Part shown: piece after piece, positions 40,481-50,640 of the stretch
How positions within the stretch are numbered: position 1 is the first letter of the stretch
How the letters are laid out: the number at the start of each line of letters is the position of its first letter
Source of the DNA: Hymenolepis diminuta
Lineage: Eukaryota > Platyhelminthes > Cestoda > Cyclophyllidea > Hymenolepididae
Length of the DNA stretch: 64,000 bases
Assembly (NCBI GenBank): GCA_900708905.1
Contig: CAADRB010000026.1
Coordinates: forward strand, 2,622,120 to 2,686,119
Direction of reading: 5' to 3'
The notes under the pieces: model-generated
The model's input: only the letters and a program-made list of their open reading frames with translations
What the model was told of the DNA's origin: nothing
Database searches by the model: none
Position numbers and translations under genes: made by a program

Positions 40481-40855
40481 TACGTTTTTCGTCTATCCCC
40501 TATTTTTACGTGTGCATATTCTGTGCAAACACTTCTTTCTTCTTGAAATTATGAGTTATTTGAATTAATACAGTGCTTTTCAATATTTGCGTTTGTCATC
40601 TTTCACCATTTGTATTAGTTTGTACAACTACTGGTTGTAGACCGCATTTGCTCGGTATGCTAAATACTTGCGTGATTTTCGGTTCCGCTCTTTTAAATAA
40701 GAATGGTGTTTCTATCCCTCAAGACTGTTCTCCGACTAAGTGACTAAGAGTTGATTAGATTATTTGGTAATCTTCCTTCATTACAGTGTTTGATAAACTA
40801 TTTTGACTGTGCCATTTTATCTTATAGAAATCCCATTCTTTGTTTTACTCTTGTA

Positions 40856-40872
40856 GGTTCGATCTATTTCAC
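40856..40872 (+). promoter_or_regulatory. 3' splice site just before the TIMMDC1-like start codon
   Basis: TTTGTTTTACTCTTGTAG ends at 40856, 16 nt before the ATG at 40873 and 376 nt after the RTCB stop. No upstream coding exon for the second gene was found in the gap. The site could receive a spliced leader in trans, which is known in flatworms, or join a 5'-UTR exon that I cannot see. The choice is inference. Confidence 0.4.
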
Positions 40873-43800
40873 ATGAATGAACTCAGTGATAGAGATCAAA
40901 AAGATCAGGGAAATACCGCTGGAGATATAGAGAAGGCCCTTCAATATCGGGATGAAGTCCTGAGTGGCGATCAAGTTGATACGACTAATAAAAGTCGTAT
41001 CACTGTTCCTTTTGCGCCTCCAACGTTAGACGGAGCTGCTCTCCTTTTCAGTCGCTATGGAATCCAAGATTCCGGCCTCTTTAGAATGTATGAACTAATC
41101 TCTGCTCCGTAAGTGATCATTTTAGTACAAGACATTGTTGTGCTGGTGGCGTTGTGACTTGCGTACATATCAATGTGGTCAGGTGTTGTGTTCGATGCCC
41201 ATCAATGCCCATCCGGCGAGTGGTATGATCAGCTGCACTGAATAAGTCAAGCTTATAAATGGGGTGCTACAATTCGACTTTCTCATATGGGAGGCTCCAA
41301 GGTACTAAATTATAAAATGTATCATTAGAATTCACCTTGAGTGAGCTGTGCTACATTTAAATACCTTTGCTTATCCCATCTACTTGCTCCATCTGGCTGT
41401 AAGAATATAAAATACTGTTAGCTAGTATCGTCCTGCTTTTTTGACATTTGGAAAAGAGAAGTTGTAAGATCGACCATCCTAATTACTTTCGTATACTTAT
41501 TCCACATTTAAGACAGTTGAAAGAAATAAGGAGAATATATTTTCATGACTATGAACTTCAGAACTTAGTGTTACATTTAAAACTGAGAAAATAACAGCGA
41601 AATGAACAAAATGGTATTATAAGGCCTCAAAGAGCTCTCTTTTTTCTTAATTTAAGAGGATTTATGAACTATGCGTCCTTTTATCCAATTCGTATATTCG
41701 ATACGGTCTTTAAATGAATGCACTTAATATTTATAATGATAGGGTTTCGTCCTGAGTGGACTCCCGTTAGCTCTAACACGTTAAAAGCATCAGTTAGTAT
41801 TATCCAGCGGCATTTATTTTTTCGAAGACGCAACAAATGTACCTAGATTTTGTGACCAGCAGCTCAGTTTAATCAACTAGTTAATAATATGTCCTGAAAT
41901 CATTCATTAATGAAGGAGTCCATTAGGAAGTCTTATCGAATATTTTGATACACTCGAAAGAATCTTGCAAGCTTCATATCTCATGCACTGGATTATCGAT
42001 TATTGAATTTCTACCCTCATATCTGGATATGTAAGAATACTGACGAAGAAATTATCACTGCAACTATGGCCTACCCAGGCAACCAATCATATCTAATCCC
42101 AAATAAGTAAATCCATTTTCTTTATAGAAAAAGGTCTTTGGAGCTACAAGTCTTCTTTCCTATGATTTGAGTAGTTGTAGGAGTAACTGAGCAATTATAA
42201 AAGATTAAATTCTGACATTACAAAGTTGAAAGGTTAGGTCATGATTAGACCCCATCCTGATTTCAAATGAAGTAACTCTTGATTCATTAACGTTGCATTT
42301 TCACTCCTTATTGGACAGTTTTGCCGTCCTCCGTGTTCAAATGCTTTCCCATGATTAAAAATTGTGATATTTTGTTTTGCCATGGGTAACTAATATAAGA
42401 ATTATAACTATTAACCAAATCTTATGATCTAAAAACTTATGCCTGAAGGTCAAATAGAACTTCGAATTAATATCATTGAAAAATTAATTACATTGATAAA
42501 TTAAATCAAAACACAGGAACGTTCTACAACACACCGCGAAATGAGATTTGGGAACAATCGGTTAGACGGAAATTAATATACATAAGGACGCACTCAAGTG
42601 TAACACGCCATAACTGCTTGATGATGAATCAAAAATCCCATAGTAAATATTCTTATTTAAATAATATTTGTGTTATCTTTCAGAGCCTCAGACGAAAGTG
42701 ATTTGGCCAACCTGAGTCGAATTTTCCGAGCCATTCCTCTGTATGCGAGTTTTATATCCTGTGCCACTACTGCTTGTTTGGTTCTGCCGGGAATATTCAA
42801 TCAGTTCACACAATCAAATCAACTTACAGTTTGGAGGACAAAAGAAATGGCCAAAGTATGTCTATTGGACTCTACTGTTTTTCATACATATCTGTTTCGA
42901 TTCCTTTTTAAATAATCTAACTGAATCATGTCAGAAAGGAAAGGAGTTGATCGTACAGTTAGACCGATTAAAAGGCTATTTATTTTCCATGACAGAGCAA
43001 AAAGACTTTGCAACTTTTCATCATGGGGAAACATAGGAAGGAAAAGTGCATTATGGGGAAATGAGAGTCGGGAAATTAGGAGAACCCCACTTCGCCCATC
43101 TTGTTTTTTTGAAGTTAGAATGGTGAGTACGGATTCTTATCGGTAGGAGTCGTTTTTGGGATTAATAATTTTCATGAAGACTGTCTATCATTGGTTGGAA
43201 AGAGATTTTAATTTCCTCCAACACGTGAAATGATTATGCATGAATAATTTTAGGTCATATACTTTGCAGATGGGCACACAATTCTGCCCCGTACTGAACT
43301 TTTTTTCTCCCTCTAATTTGCATTTTGGAACATTATGAGAGAAAGTGAAATAGAGCTTGGAATTAGGGAAATTCACTATTTGTTCACTTTGAGTACATCT
43401 GAACTCGTGAACCAACTCATCAACCAATTCAACCAACAGAGCTGTTAAGATGGAATATTTTTTACGTCTCAGACGAACTTGAACTGGTTTGTCAAATGCA
43501 GAATTTTCAAAATGCAAGCCTTTGCTCTTGAAAACCGACATCACCAAATAACCCTAATGAGAGTCCTTAAGAAGCCAATCTCTTATTATTAAGAATGTAA
43601 CCGTTTAAATATTACTTTTAATATGTAATTAACTAGCCTCCTGGTGAACCACTATCGTAGCAGAAGTGGGGCCTCAATCTCTGTCAAGAGCTTTGAAGAA
43701 ACATCGAGGGACGAATCTTGTTCAGTGATGCTTCTTGTCAATTTGATATTATTCTAACCCTATTTATGAGAGCGTTTTTCACAGTGTGGAGCCTCTCTGG

Positions 43801-46800
43801 TGGAAAACTTGAATTCTGCTATTTACTTTGCTAGTCATACGATGCGGTTAGCCAACATGTTCATTAGGTGTACATCGATGGGCATCGAACTCATAGCCTC
43901 TGAATTCAGAGATGAGCACGCTAAATACTACGTCACCGGTATCCCCTTCCTATAATTGACTTTATCTGAAACGAAGATCTGGTACTTTTGTAGTGTTTAT
44001 CATTGTTTCATAACTGAAAAGAAACTGGGATCTAACGTGACAGGATGTTTATAATTTCATTCTCGGTATCTCCTTCACTATTAGCTCACTAGCGTTCGTT
44101 CAAAATTGTCTGTTCTCAACTAGATAAGTAATCGCTTTGAGATTGCCGTAGTATACCCCGGACATGCCTTATCACACTTATGCAAACATTCCTTTCTACT
44201 TCATCATATCTTGGAAGAGAAAATATATCTGAGATTCTCTTTTATTTTCATATGAAAGTACACAAAAGTAACTCTTTTTTAAAAAAAACTATCTTTTTGT
44301 AAAAAGATACACGAGAAGAACGCACACTTGATATTTAATTTGACACTCGATTCAAACATACTCATTGGTCTGCAGTCTCTAACGTCGCTCGGGAATCTAT
44401 TATAGAAGCTTCGGTTTTAAATTTTTCATGATAGTTCTCTTTATGGTCATTGTGATAATTTGAGCGCATTTTCAGACGAACAACTAGTTTCTGAACCTCA
44501 TTGCGTCCCAAAAACTTATGTTTTTGAACACATTTAAATGTCTGAGAGTCTACTTTGATGAGCTTCTTTTCACGTATCTACGTGTTTCGGTTCCATCACC
44601 TGCCCTCTAACGCTATCTGTACACTTATTTTTCAGATTAATTGTTAGCTTTTTTTAATTTGAGAAGAAATTATGTGAAGAATTCTCCAAAAGTGCATGTT
44701 CTTGCATCACTAACTTTTCTTATTTTGCAGATTTCAGTTCTGGAGCAGCAGCATTATAATGTTTTAAAGTCCGGAATTTATTTCGGTCATAACCATCATT
44801 TATCCTAAGCTTATTCATATCGATTGTATTATATGTCCTATCAGGTCAATATCATGGCTCATTCTCTCGCCACATCTTCGTATTCTATGCGTTGCCACAT
44901 TTATTTACATATATGAAATTCTACAATACCGTTACGTCACATGTGCAATTTCCTACCTGATTCACTATTGGTCTATAGTCCATTCATCCAATCATATGTG
45001 TAGTATCCTTCCTTATTCCTTATTGGCTCATAGCCCACTTGTCTAATCCTTCGTGTGATTTCTATTCCTGCTTACCATTGCTTAGGGTATATAATTCCTA
45101 ACTACATGAGGGTCACATCCGCTTATATTCATTCCACTGACAGTACCATTACTGTGCGTTATTCCAATGTCCAATACATTCCTATTGCTATATATTCCTT
45201 TGGTGTGTTTAATTCAATTCTTAGGTATTGTGTTATTACTTTTGAAGCTTTAATATACTTCAGTTAGCATCATCATGACATAAGCCTCAATTTATTTCGG
45301 TATACAATAAACATAATCTAATTAGATCTGAAATCATCCCCTCGATATTTGGAATGAGTTAGATTGATAGTAAATTATACTTGTTCTGAAGGTTTTGAGA
45401 AACCTGAATTTTATCTAGGTCTCTTCCGTTGTAATAATCCTTTGATGTACTCATGCTACATTTTAAACTTGACAATGGCGCCCACACTCTTGGAGAGAGG
45501 CTAATGACAGTTAAGCTTATGTTACTTCTCTTGCAATAATCGTAACTGTGATAAAAGATGGGGGTGATTTAAATAAGTATTTACTGGGGATAGCAAAATA
45601 TCAGTATAAAAGGTTAGGAAAGGGGTCATTGGACGGTAAGTTGATAGTATGTGGTCCAATACTGGTAGTTCGATAGGGAAGAGAGGGAGAGGAAGGATGC
45701 TTGCAAATGCAAATCGATCGCCATTTTTAGACGAGCGACATTCAGTAAACAAAGCGGAATAAATCGTTTGGGCAAGGCTATCGGAAATTGGGGCAGTTTA
45801 CTGACAAAATTTGGTAGGTAGAATGAAGGGGAAAGACGCCCGCTTGCAGTAGCAGGTGCAAATAGATAAATATCGATAAATCGATACTCAGTTAATATTT
45901 TTGTCGCAATGACCACGTCCTAGGCGAAAACATAAATAAAATGAACTTTAGATTACTAAAAATAAACAACGAGTTCTGTTGTTCCAATTAGATTGAAACC
46001 CAAGCGATAGGTTGAACTAACCTTCAAAATCAATGAGGTATTGCCGAATCTTTAAACGACGATGTTATTTACAACTTTGTACATCGGTGATGTTAGGGGT
46101 TACATGCTCGTCTATCAAATCAGAGGACACGAGCTCGAATTCAGTCGGTAGAGATGTAACGAAATGCGGATTTCTGAGTCAAAGAAGCTTCACTTAAGAC
46201 GTGTTTGCCTCAATTAGTTATATTGAGTGTTGGGAAGCTGACTTCTAGAATATTTCCAGTAACGAATTCAGACCACAGATAACAACTTCTGTGGTCTAAC
46301 ATCACTGGAAGATGCCTATGTTCGACTGGGCCTCCTAAAAAGAACCAAAGGAGAATCATATATCACACTCTCAGACCTCATTACCGAGGATCATCGGATG
46401 GAGAATCCGAAGAAGGATACATTCTTGATTCAAAATGGCCTACAGACGGATAAAGATATCAACAGTCATTTAGTCCGCCCTATTTAATCAAATTCTTCCA
46501 ATCGTCAAATTCATACATCCTCTAGATCGTCATCTGCTTGTTAGTTTTACAATTAATGGTATTTTTCTCAGTTCTGTCCATTCAAGCAGCATTTGTGTCT
46601 ACACTGTGCTAAAAGAAGTCGTAGGGGATTGTGTTGTCTTTCAAGGAACAGATCCTTCAATTACAACAAGCAGGTTTAATCAAAATTACAATCTCAAACA
46701 CGAGGAGAAAGGCGTCCAACAACATAAATCAAATATATCCTTCAAGATATGAGGAGAGTAAGGTTTCTGCCAATAAGAAGTTCAGTGAAAATGGTCCGAA

Positions 46801-49560
46801 ACCTCTTGAATAAGGAAACACGGTCAAAAAAAAGGTGAACGTAAATGCTAATCCAAAGGGACAATCCAGCCCAAAATCCATTAAGCTGAGAATCGGCCTA
46901 AAGTCTTAAATAATCGTCCGAAAGAACCTGAACAAAATTCAGCACCAAAATTATATCGGACACGTAAGAACGAAGGACAAGTCGATAGAGGAAAGCCCAT
47001 CCCAATGGTTAGATGCTAGAAAACTAAATCAGTCTTTCTCCTTGGGATCTGAGTAGTTGTAGCTTAATAAAGGACAACTGAGCGGTTATAAAAGTGTGCT
47101 ATATTATTGCAATAAATAGATTAATCACCTGGATCACCTTTTTCCTTCTTTTATATAGCGTTTGTTTAATTGTTTTTTTTCCAAATTGTGAGAACGTATT
47201 ATATACGTATGTAAACTGCCAATTATAGCCTGTCAACAATGTTGTGTTGACCTCGGAAGGCATTGAAGTACATTTTGGACGTGTTGCTTTTCATTGCACA
47301 AAAATTCGTAATTAAGAAATCACAGAGAGAAATTAAAAGTTGGAAAAATCATGCATCAAAGACGATTAAAAGATGGCACACCTAGATTAGAAGTGTGTTG
47401 GTTCTGTTAAGTCTCCTTTCAATAAAAAATTATCATTTTCCAATATTCAACTTGGACAGAAAAGTAGAATCCTGAAGCCTCTCAGTCGAGAAACTGGTAT
47501 TATATTACTCCTTCATCAATTTTAACCATTGTGATTAGTCAAGTCTTCCGCTGAATGTGTACTAATGAGTATCGAACCCATATCCTCTGACTAGGCAGAC
47601 GTTCGCACTAGTTACTTAGCCATTGATGCAATTTCTGTTCAGTTCTACCCATTTATCATCCCCAAAGTTGGTTGTTATTGCGCCGTCAGGGTCTTTAAGT
47701 CATTCTCGTTCGGTTTCTTATCACTTCTACTTAGGAAAACTCCACATATTTAGACTTTTGGACCTGCACAGGAGGTGGTAAATGATTGATAGCGAAAAAG
47801 GTTTATCAAAGGAGGCTTAATCTTTGGTCAAATCTTCTAGGAAGGTTCTATAATAGTCTATTTTTTATTGAATCCCGAACTATCAAAGATTGGAATAATC
47901 TGAATTTTTTCACAAAGAATAAGCTGATGCGACGCAGGTGGTTAGTGCAATTGAAAAGGTGAAAGAGGGTGTAATTTGGATGCTGAATTCCAATAAGAAA
48001 CTTATCTTACACTTACTTGAACATCAACCACACCTACCGACGAGGAAATGTCTGCTTGGATGTATGGTGTCGTTGACTATAAATGTTAGTGGGATTAAAA
48101 GGCACTGGCGAATTGACCATTATAAATGCCTAGGCAATCAACCAGCTGGCAGACTCCTGTCCTGTGGATGGATATTTTTTTAAAATTTATGTGAAAGGGA
48201 CCTGTCATACGGAATTTCATCATGATGGTAAAAAGAATTCTCTGATTTAACCATGTCCCAAACCTCTCAGGCCTTCATTGAACTGTTTCTCTTGTTCTTG
48301 TTTAGATGCTAACCATAAACTATTTTGCATTCACACGGATAATTATGTTTATTGGTTGCTTGAAGATACTGATGAATAAATGTCAATATTGATTCTAAGA
48401 TTGGTAAATTAAGATTGCCTTGAGCATATAAAATGCTAGATTTTCTTTGAGTTTTGACATTGATATCATATGTTTACCTTTGTCTATGTGTGTGCGTTTA
48501 TCTTCAGCGTCAGGCCTTCGATCACAGCATGTTTACGGCCTCGAAATTAGCTGTCGGCGTGGCTATCAAGTCCTATTTTCTCACAGCCGGCTTTCTGTAT
48601 GTTTGCATTGCATTTTATCAGTCTTTAAGTTGTTCATCACCCGTTTATTTTGAATACATGTTTCTATTTTGCAGTTATGCTCCTCTCGTTATATCCGCTT
48701 ATAGAGGTAAATCAACACAGTGGGATCATGCTATAAGCTTCAGTAAGTAATTTTTCTTAGTATTTACTGTAATTGCTCTCTCGTTATCTGTCACTCTAAA
48801 TTGTTGACAAATCATTAAAAGGGTGTTTATATTTAATAAATATATTAATTGAACAAATGTAGAGGTATGAGAAATGTATATACAGAATCCTGCTAACCTA
48901 AAATCATGTCGGATACAACAAGCGTGCAGAGAAGAAATTGGTCATGCTACCACTCTTCCTTGCAGAACTCTCTCTTCGATATGCTTGAACTTGAAAGTTA
49001 TTCATCCTATTGCCCGATTGACATGCTGCATACGATATCTATATAATTTTTTCTCAGGTGCTGCGTTATGAAAACAATTTCAGTGTCCCTTTTTCGGTCA
49101 TTTTAAATTTTATATAACACATTGGTGGTTAATGTGTCACTTATGGAAGTGTCATCCTCAAAATTGACATTGGATTTTATATGAAAATCAATGGCACTTG
49201 TTCTTCTTATCCGAGTAGTGAAGAAGTAAAATCTCCAAACCTATGGATCAAATCTTCCTTCTCATTCCGCAAATCCTAAATCTCTGTTTACATATGTACT
49301 GTTAGTATAATGTATACTGGTCTTTATAGTTAAACGGGGAATTCATATTAAAGCATTTTTTTCGTTCTTATACTATTTTAGGTGCCACTCTTGGTCTGTT
49401 CTGTTTTCCGCGTGGTTTAACCCCATGTTTAGTCGGGTCGGGCGTTGGGTTGTCTGTCGGTCTTCTTTACGGTTATCTGTACTACCTAGGAGCTCGGAAG
49501 TGGGGCTATCGATATGAAGACATGCAAAGGAGGCGATCTCTCAATACAATGCCCAGATAA
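40873..49560 (+). CDS. TIMMDC1: TIMMDC1-like complex I assembly factor (Tim17-family), five exons
   Basis: Exons: 40873-41108, 42684-42855, 48508-48596, 48675-48742, 49382-49560; the joined frame is 247 residues (human TIMMDC1 is 285). TIMMDC1 is a mitochondrial inner-membrane protein needed to build the membrane arm of respiratory complex I. The match rests on collinear features: an N-terminal SGLFRMYELISA segment like the human WDRLRELFG; a first hydrophobic segment at about 96-117; a second at about 147-172 followed by YRGK (human YRNK); then two glycine-rich segments at 188-194 and 200-224, with PRGLTPCLVGSGVGLSVG resembling human LRGLVAGGIIGALLG. Phases agree at every junction. Intron 2 is 5652 bp. 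The start is the first in-frame ATG after a 3' splice site. Another Tim17/22-family member is possible but less likely. Confidence 0.75.
41165..41310 (+). repeat. SINE-like fragment in TIMMDC1 intron 1
   Basis: TGTTCGATGCCCATCAATG (from about 41187) is close to the box B region of the tRNA-like element at 43870-43945, which has GTTCGATGCCCATCGATG on the minus strand. Downstream, GGTGCTACAATTCGAC and GGGAGGCTCC recall the body of family E. It is probably a truncated tRNA-headed element. Confidence 0.35.
41900..42095 (+). repeat. Repeat family C, copy 2, in TIMMDC1 intron 1
   Basis: Counterpart of 38640-38845. The shared central part covers TCATGCACTGGATTATCGATT, ACCCTCAT and ATCACTGCAAC, ending near AGGCAACCAATCAT. 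It lacks a reading frame. Confidence 0.4.
42225..42385 (+). repeat. Partial copy of repeat family B in TIMMDC1 intron 1
   Basis: It contains the family B 3' half: TCAAATGAAGTAACTCTTGATTC, ACGTTGCATTTTCACTC-like, GTTCAAATGCTTTCCCATGA, TTAAAAATTGTGATATTTTG and CATGGGTAAC, in the same order as in the copy at 59945-60330. Confidence 0.4.
42935..43121 (+). pseudogene. Coding-like block with stops; possible mariner transposase relic
   Basis: One plus-strand frame from 42935 reads KGKELIVQLDRLKGYLF, continues to FATFHHGET, meets TAG (43034-43036), and then stays open as YGEMRVGKLGEPHFAHLVF up to a GTGAGT at 43122. The spacing of QLDRLK and FHH is reminiscent of the mariner catalytic region (xLDRLK, then FHHDNA). 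The catalytic Asp would be missing and the PPYSPDLAPSD segment is unrecognisable. The block follows a CAG and is in phase with exon 2 of the host gene, so an alternative 3' exon of TIMMDC1 is the other reading. Both are weak. Confidence 0.3.
43188..43541 (-). CDS. Hypothetical ORF nested in TIMMDC1 intron 2
   Basis: An uninterrupted minus-strand frame from ATG at 43541 encodes 117 residues (MSVFKSKGLHFENSAF at the start). It is basic, has six cysteines, and shows no signal peptide, membrane segment or recognised domain. Its length is unusual for chance in such AT-rich DNA and codon usage is unremarkable, but there is no poly(A) signal, splice context or homology to support expression. It could be a retrocopy fragment or chance. 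Confidence 0.25.
   Translation of the reverse strand: MSVFKSKGLHFENSAFDKPVQVRLRRKKYSILTALLVELVDELVHEFRCTQSEQIVNFPNSKLYFTFSHNVPKCKLEGEKKFSTGQNCVPICKVYDLKLFMHNHFTCWRKLKSLSNQ
43870..43945 (-). repeat. tRNA-derived element in TIMMDC1 intron 2
   Basis: On the minus strand it reads GGTGACGTAGTATTTAGCGTGC (box A-like), CTCTGAATTCAGAGGC (anticodon arm) and GAGTTCGATGCCC (good box B). The acceptor ends do not pair, so it is not a working tRNA gene. The shared box B flank with 41187 suggests a SINE family. Confidence 0.45.
46080..46150 (+). repeat. Degraded tRNA-like element in TIMMDC1 intron 2
   Basis: GATGTTAGGGGTTACATGCTCGTC, AAATCAGAGGACACGAGCTCGAATTCAGTC follows the layout of the element at 43870-43945, with box B degraded to GAGCTCGAATTC. 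Plus-strand orientation. Confidence 0.35.
46262..46810 (+). pseudogene. Coding-like fragments in TIMMDC1 intron 2, unrecognised
   Basis: From 46268 one frame stays open for about 75 codons (TSLEDAYVRLGLLKRTK then LSDLITEDHRMENPKKD) to TAA near 46489. At about 46571, after TTTTTCTCAG, a 34-codon segment begins FCPFKQHLCLHCAKRSRRG, rich in Cys/His, and ends at CAG|GTTTAA. A third frame then stays open to 46813 (QILQLQQAGLIKI). Amino-acid make-up is coding-like but no frame joins the three cleanly and no family is recognised. A decayed mobile-element gene or a small nested gene would both fit. Confidence 0.25.
46270..46297. repeat. Perfect 10-bp hairpin
   Basis: AGACCACAGA (46270-46279) and TCTGTGGTCT (46288-46297) are exact complements around an 8-nt loop. 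The right arm runs into a coding-like frame. Confidence 0.5.
47555..47635 (-). repeat. tRNA-derived element in TIMMDC1 intron 2
   Basis: The minus strand shows box A-like TGGCTAAGTAACTAGTGCG, an anticodon-arm-like CGTCTGCCTAGTCAGAGG and an intact box B GGGTTCGATACTC. The flanks do not form an acceptor stem. Probably a SINE head. Confidence 0.45.
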
Positions 49561-49668
49561 ATGTAAAAATAGATTTATTTTTAGTTTGAATTGTTGATTC
49601 TTTTTTGTTGCTGTTGTTCTGGGAAGTGTCAAAAGGGGTAAAGTAGAAGATAGAGAAAGAAGAAGGGA

Positions 49669-49674
49669 AATAAA
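49669..49674 (+). other. Poly(A) signal of the TIMMDC1-like gene
   Basis: AATAAA, 109 nt after the stop codon. A second AATAAA lies near 49878. Confidence 0.45.
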
Positions 49675-50605
49675 TCCCCGTCTGTTTTGTCAAATGGGAG
49701 TATTTATCCGAAGCGGGAGGATTGGGTGAAAATTGTGGGAATTAAATTGAAATAGTAATTTTTTTCTCTTCGAGGTCATGTGATCGGCAAAATCTAATAA
49801 TTGAGAAAGACATTTATTTAGTATTTTTCTAATTATTTTCATTTTAATATAGAAATAATTTATAATTCATATTGTGAAATAAACAAAACACATTGCTGAT
49901 GAATTTCATTCATTTGAATGTTCTGAGTAGCAATTTTCAACTGAAGCTAGAGTTGGCCGATGTATTGTACATCATCGTGACGTACTGCTCATAAAAATGT
50001 CGAAGTCTATATGTTGAAGGATATTTTTATAATGATTGGAGTAATGTGACCTTTCTTCTGGAAATATGTTTAAAACGAAATTGGTGTGTAAATAAATAAA
50101 TATATAGTTAAGTGAGATTGACAATACTGCGATATCAGCGGTGGGAAATTGTTCTTAAGTAGGGATATCAAAATAAACTTAATCAATTGTCTCTCAATCT
50201 GATAGCTGGAAACACTCAACCAGATAAACATTTATTGAAGACAGGATAACTCTTTAGAGAGGGAGAAAGTGGTAAAATAATAAAAGAGAATTTGTCTTAA
50301 CAGAGTTATACTATACTCAAAATTTTACTGGTATCTGCTCTTTGACCATAATATATTGTTTAATGAAGTAGTTAACATGCGAGAAATGGAGTCCTTCGGG
50401 AATCCTCGTTTAAATTTTGCTAATTTTAATAAGTCTTGAGCATTGCGAACTTGAACTCTCATTAGGCAACTAGGGTAAAATTCAGAGATTTAAACGTTGG
50501 AACATCAGGACATGACGTAGTGAACCAAGTCCATTATGCTAAAAGAGAATTGAATTGAGAATCCTCTGATTTCCTGGCTATTCTCTACTTCTAATCAAAT
50601 CTCCC

Positions 50606-50640
50606 CCCCCCCTCTCTCTCTCTCTCCTTTCTCCCTTATT
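50606..50640 (+). repeat. Poly-pyrimidine microsatellite
   Basis: A run of C is followed by about eight CT dinucleotides and a CCTTTCTCCC end. Pure pyrimidine on the plus strand; likely length-polymorphic. Confidence 0.85.

Noticed and set aside
40845..40856. TTTTACTCTTGT before the TIMMDC1 start resembles part of the schistosome spliced leader
   Set aside because: As I recall that leader, only 12 bases match, all pyrimidine-rich and expected at a 3' splice site. No leader donor, Sm site or snRNA-like structure follows.
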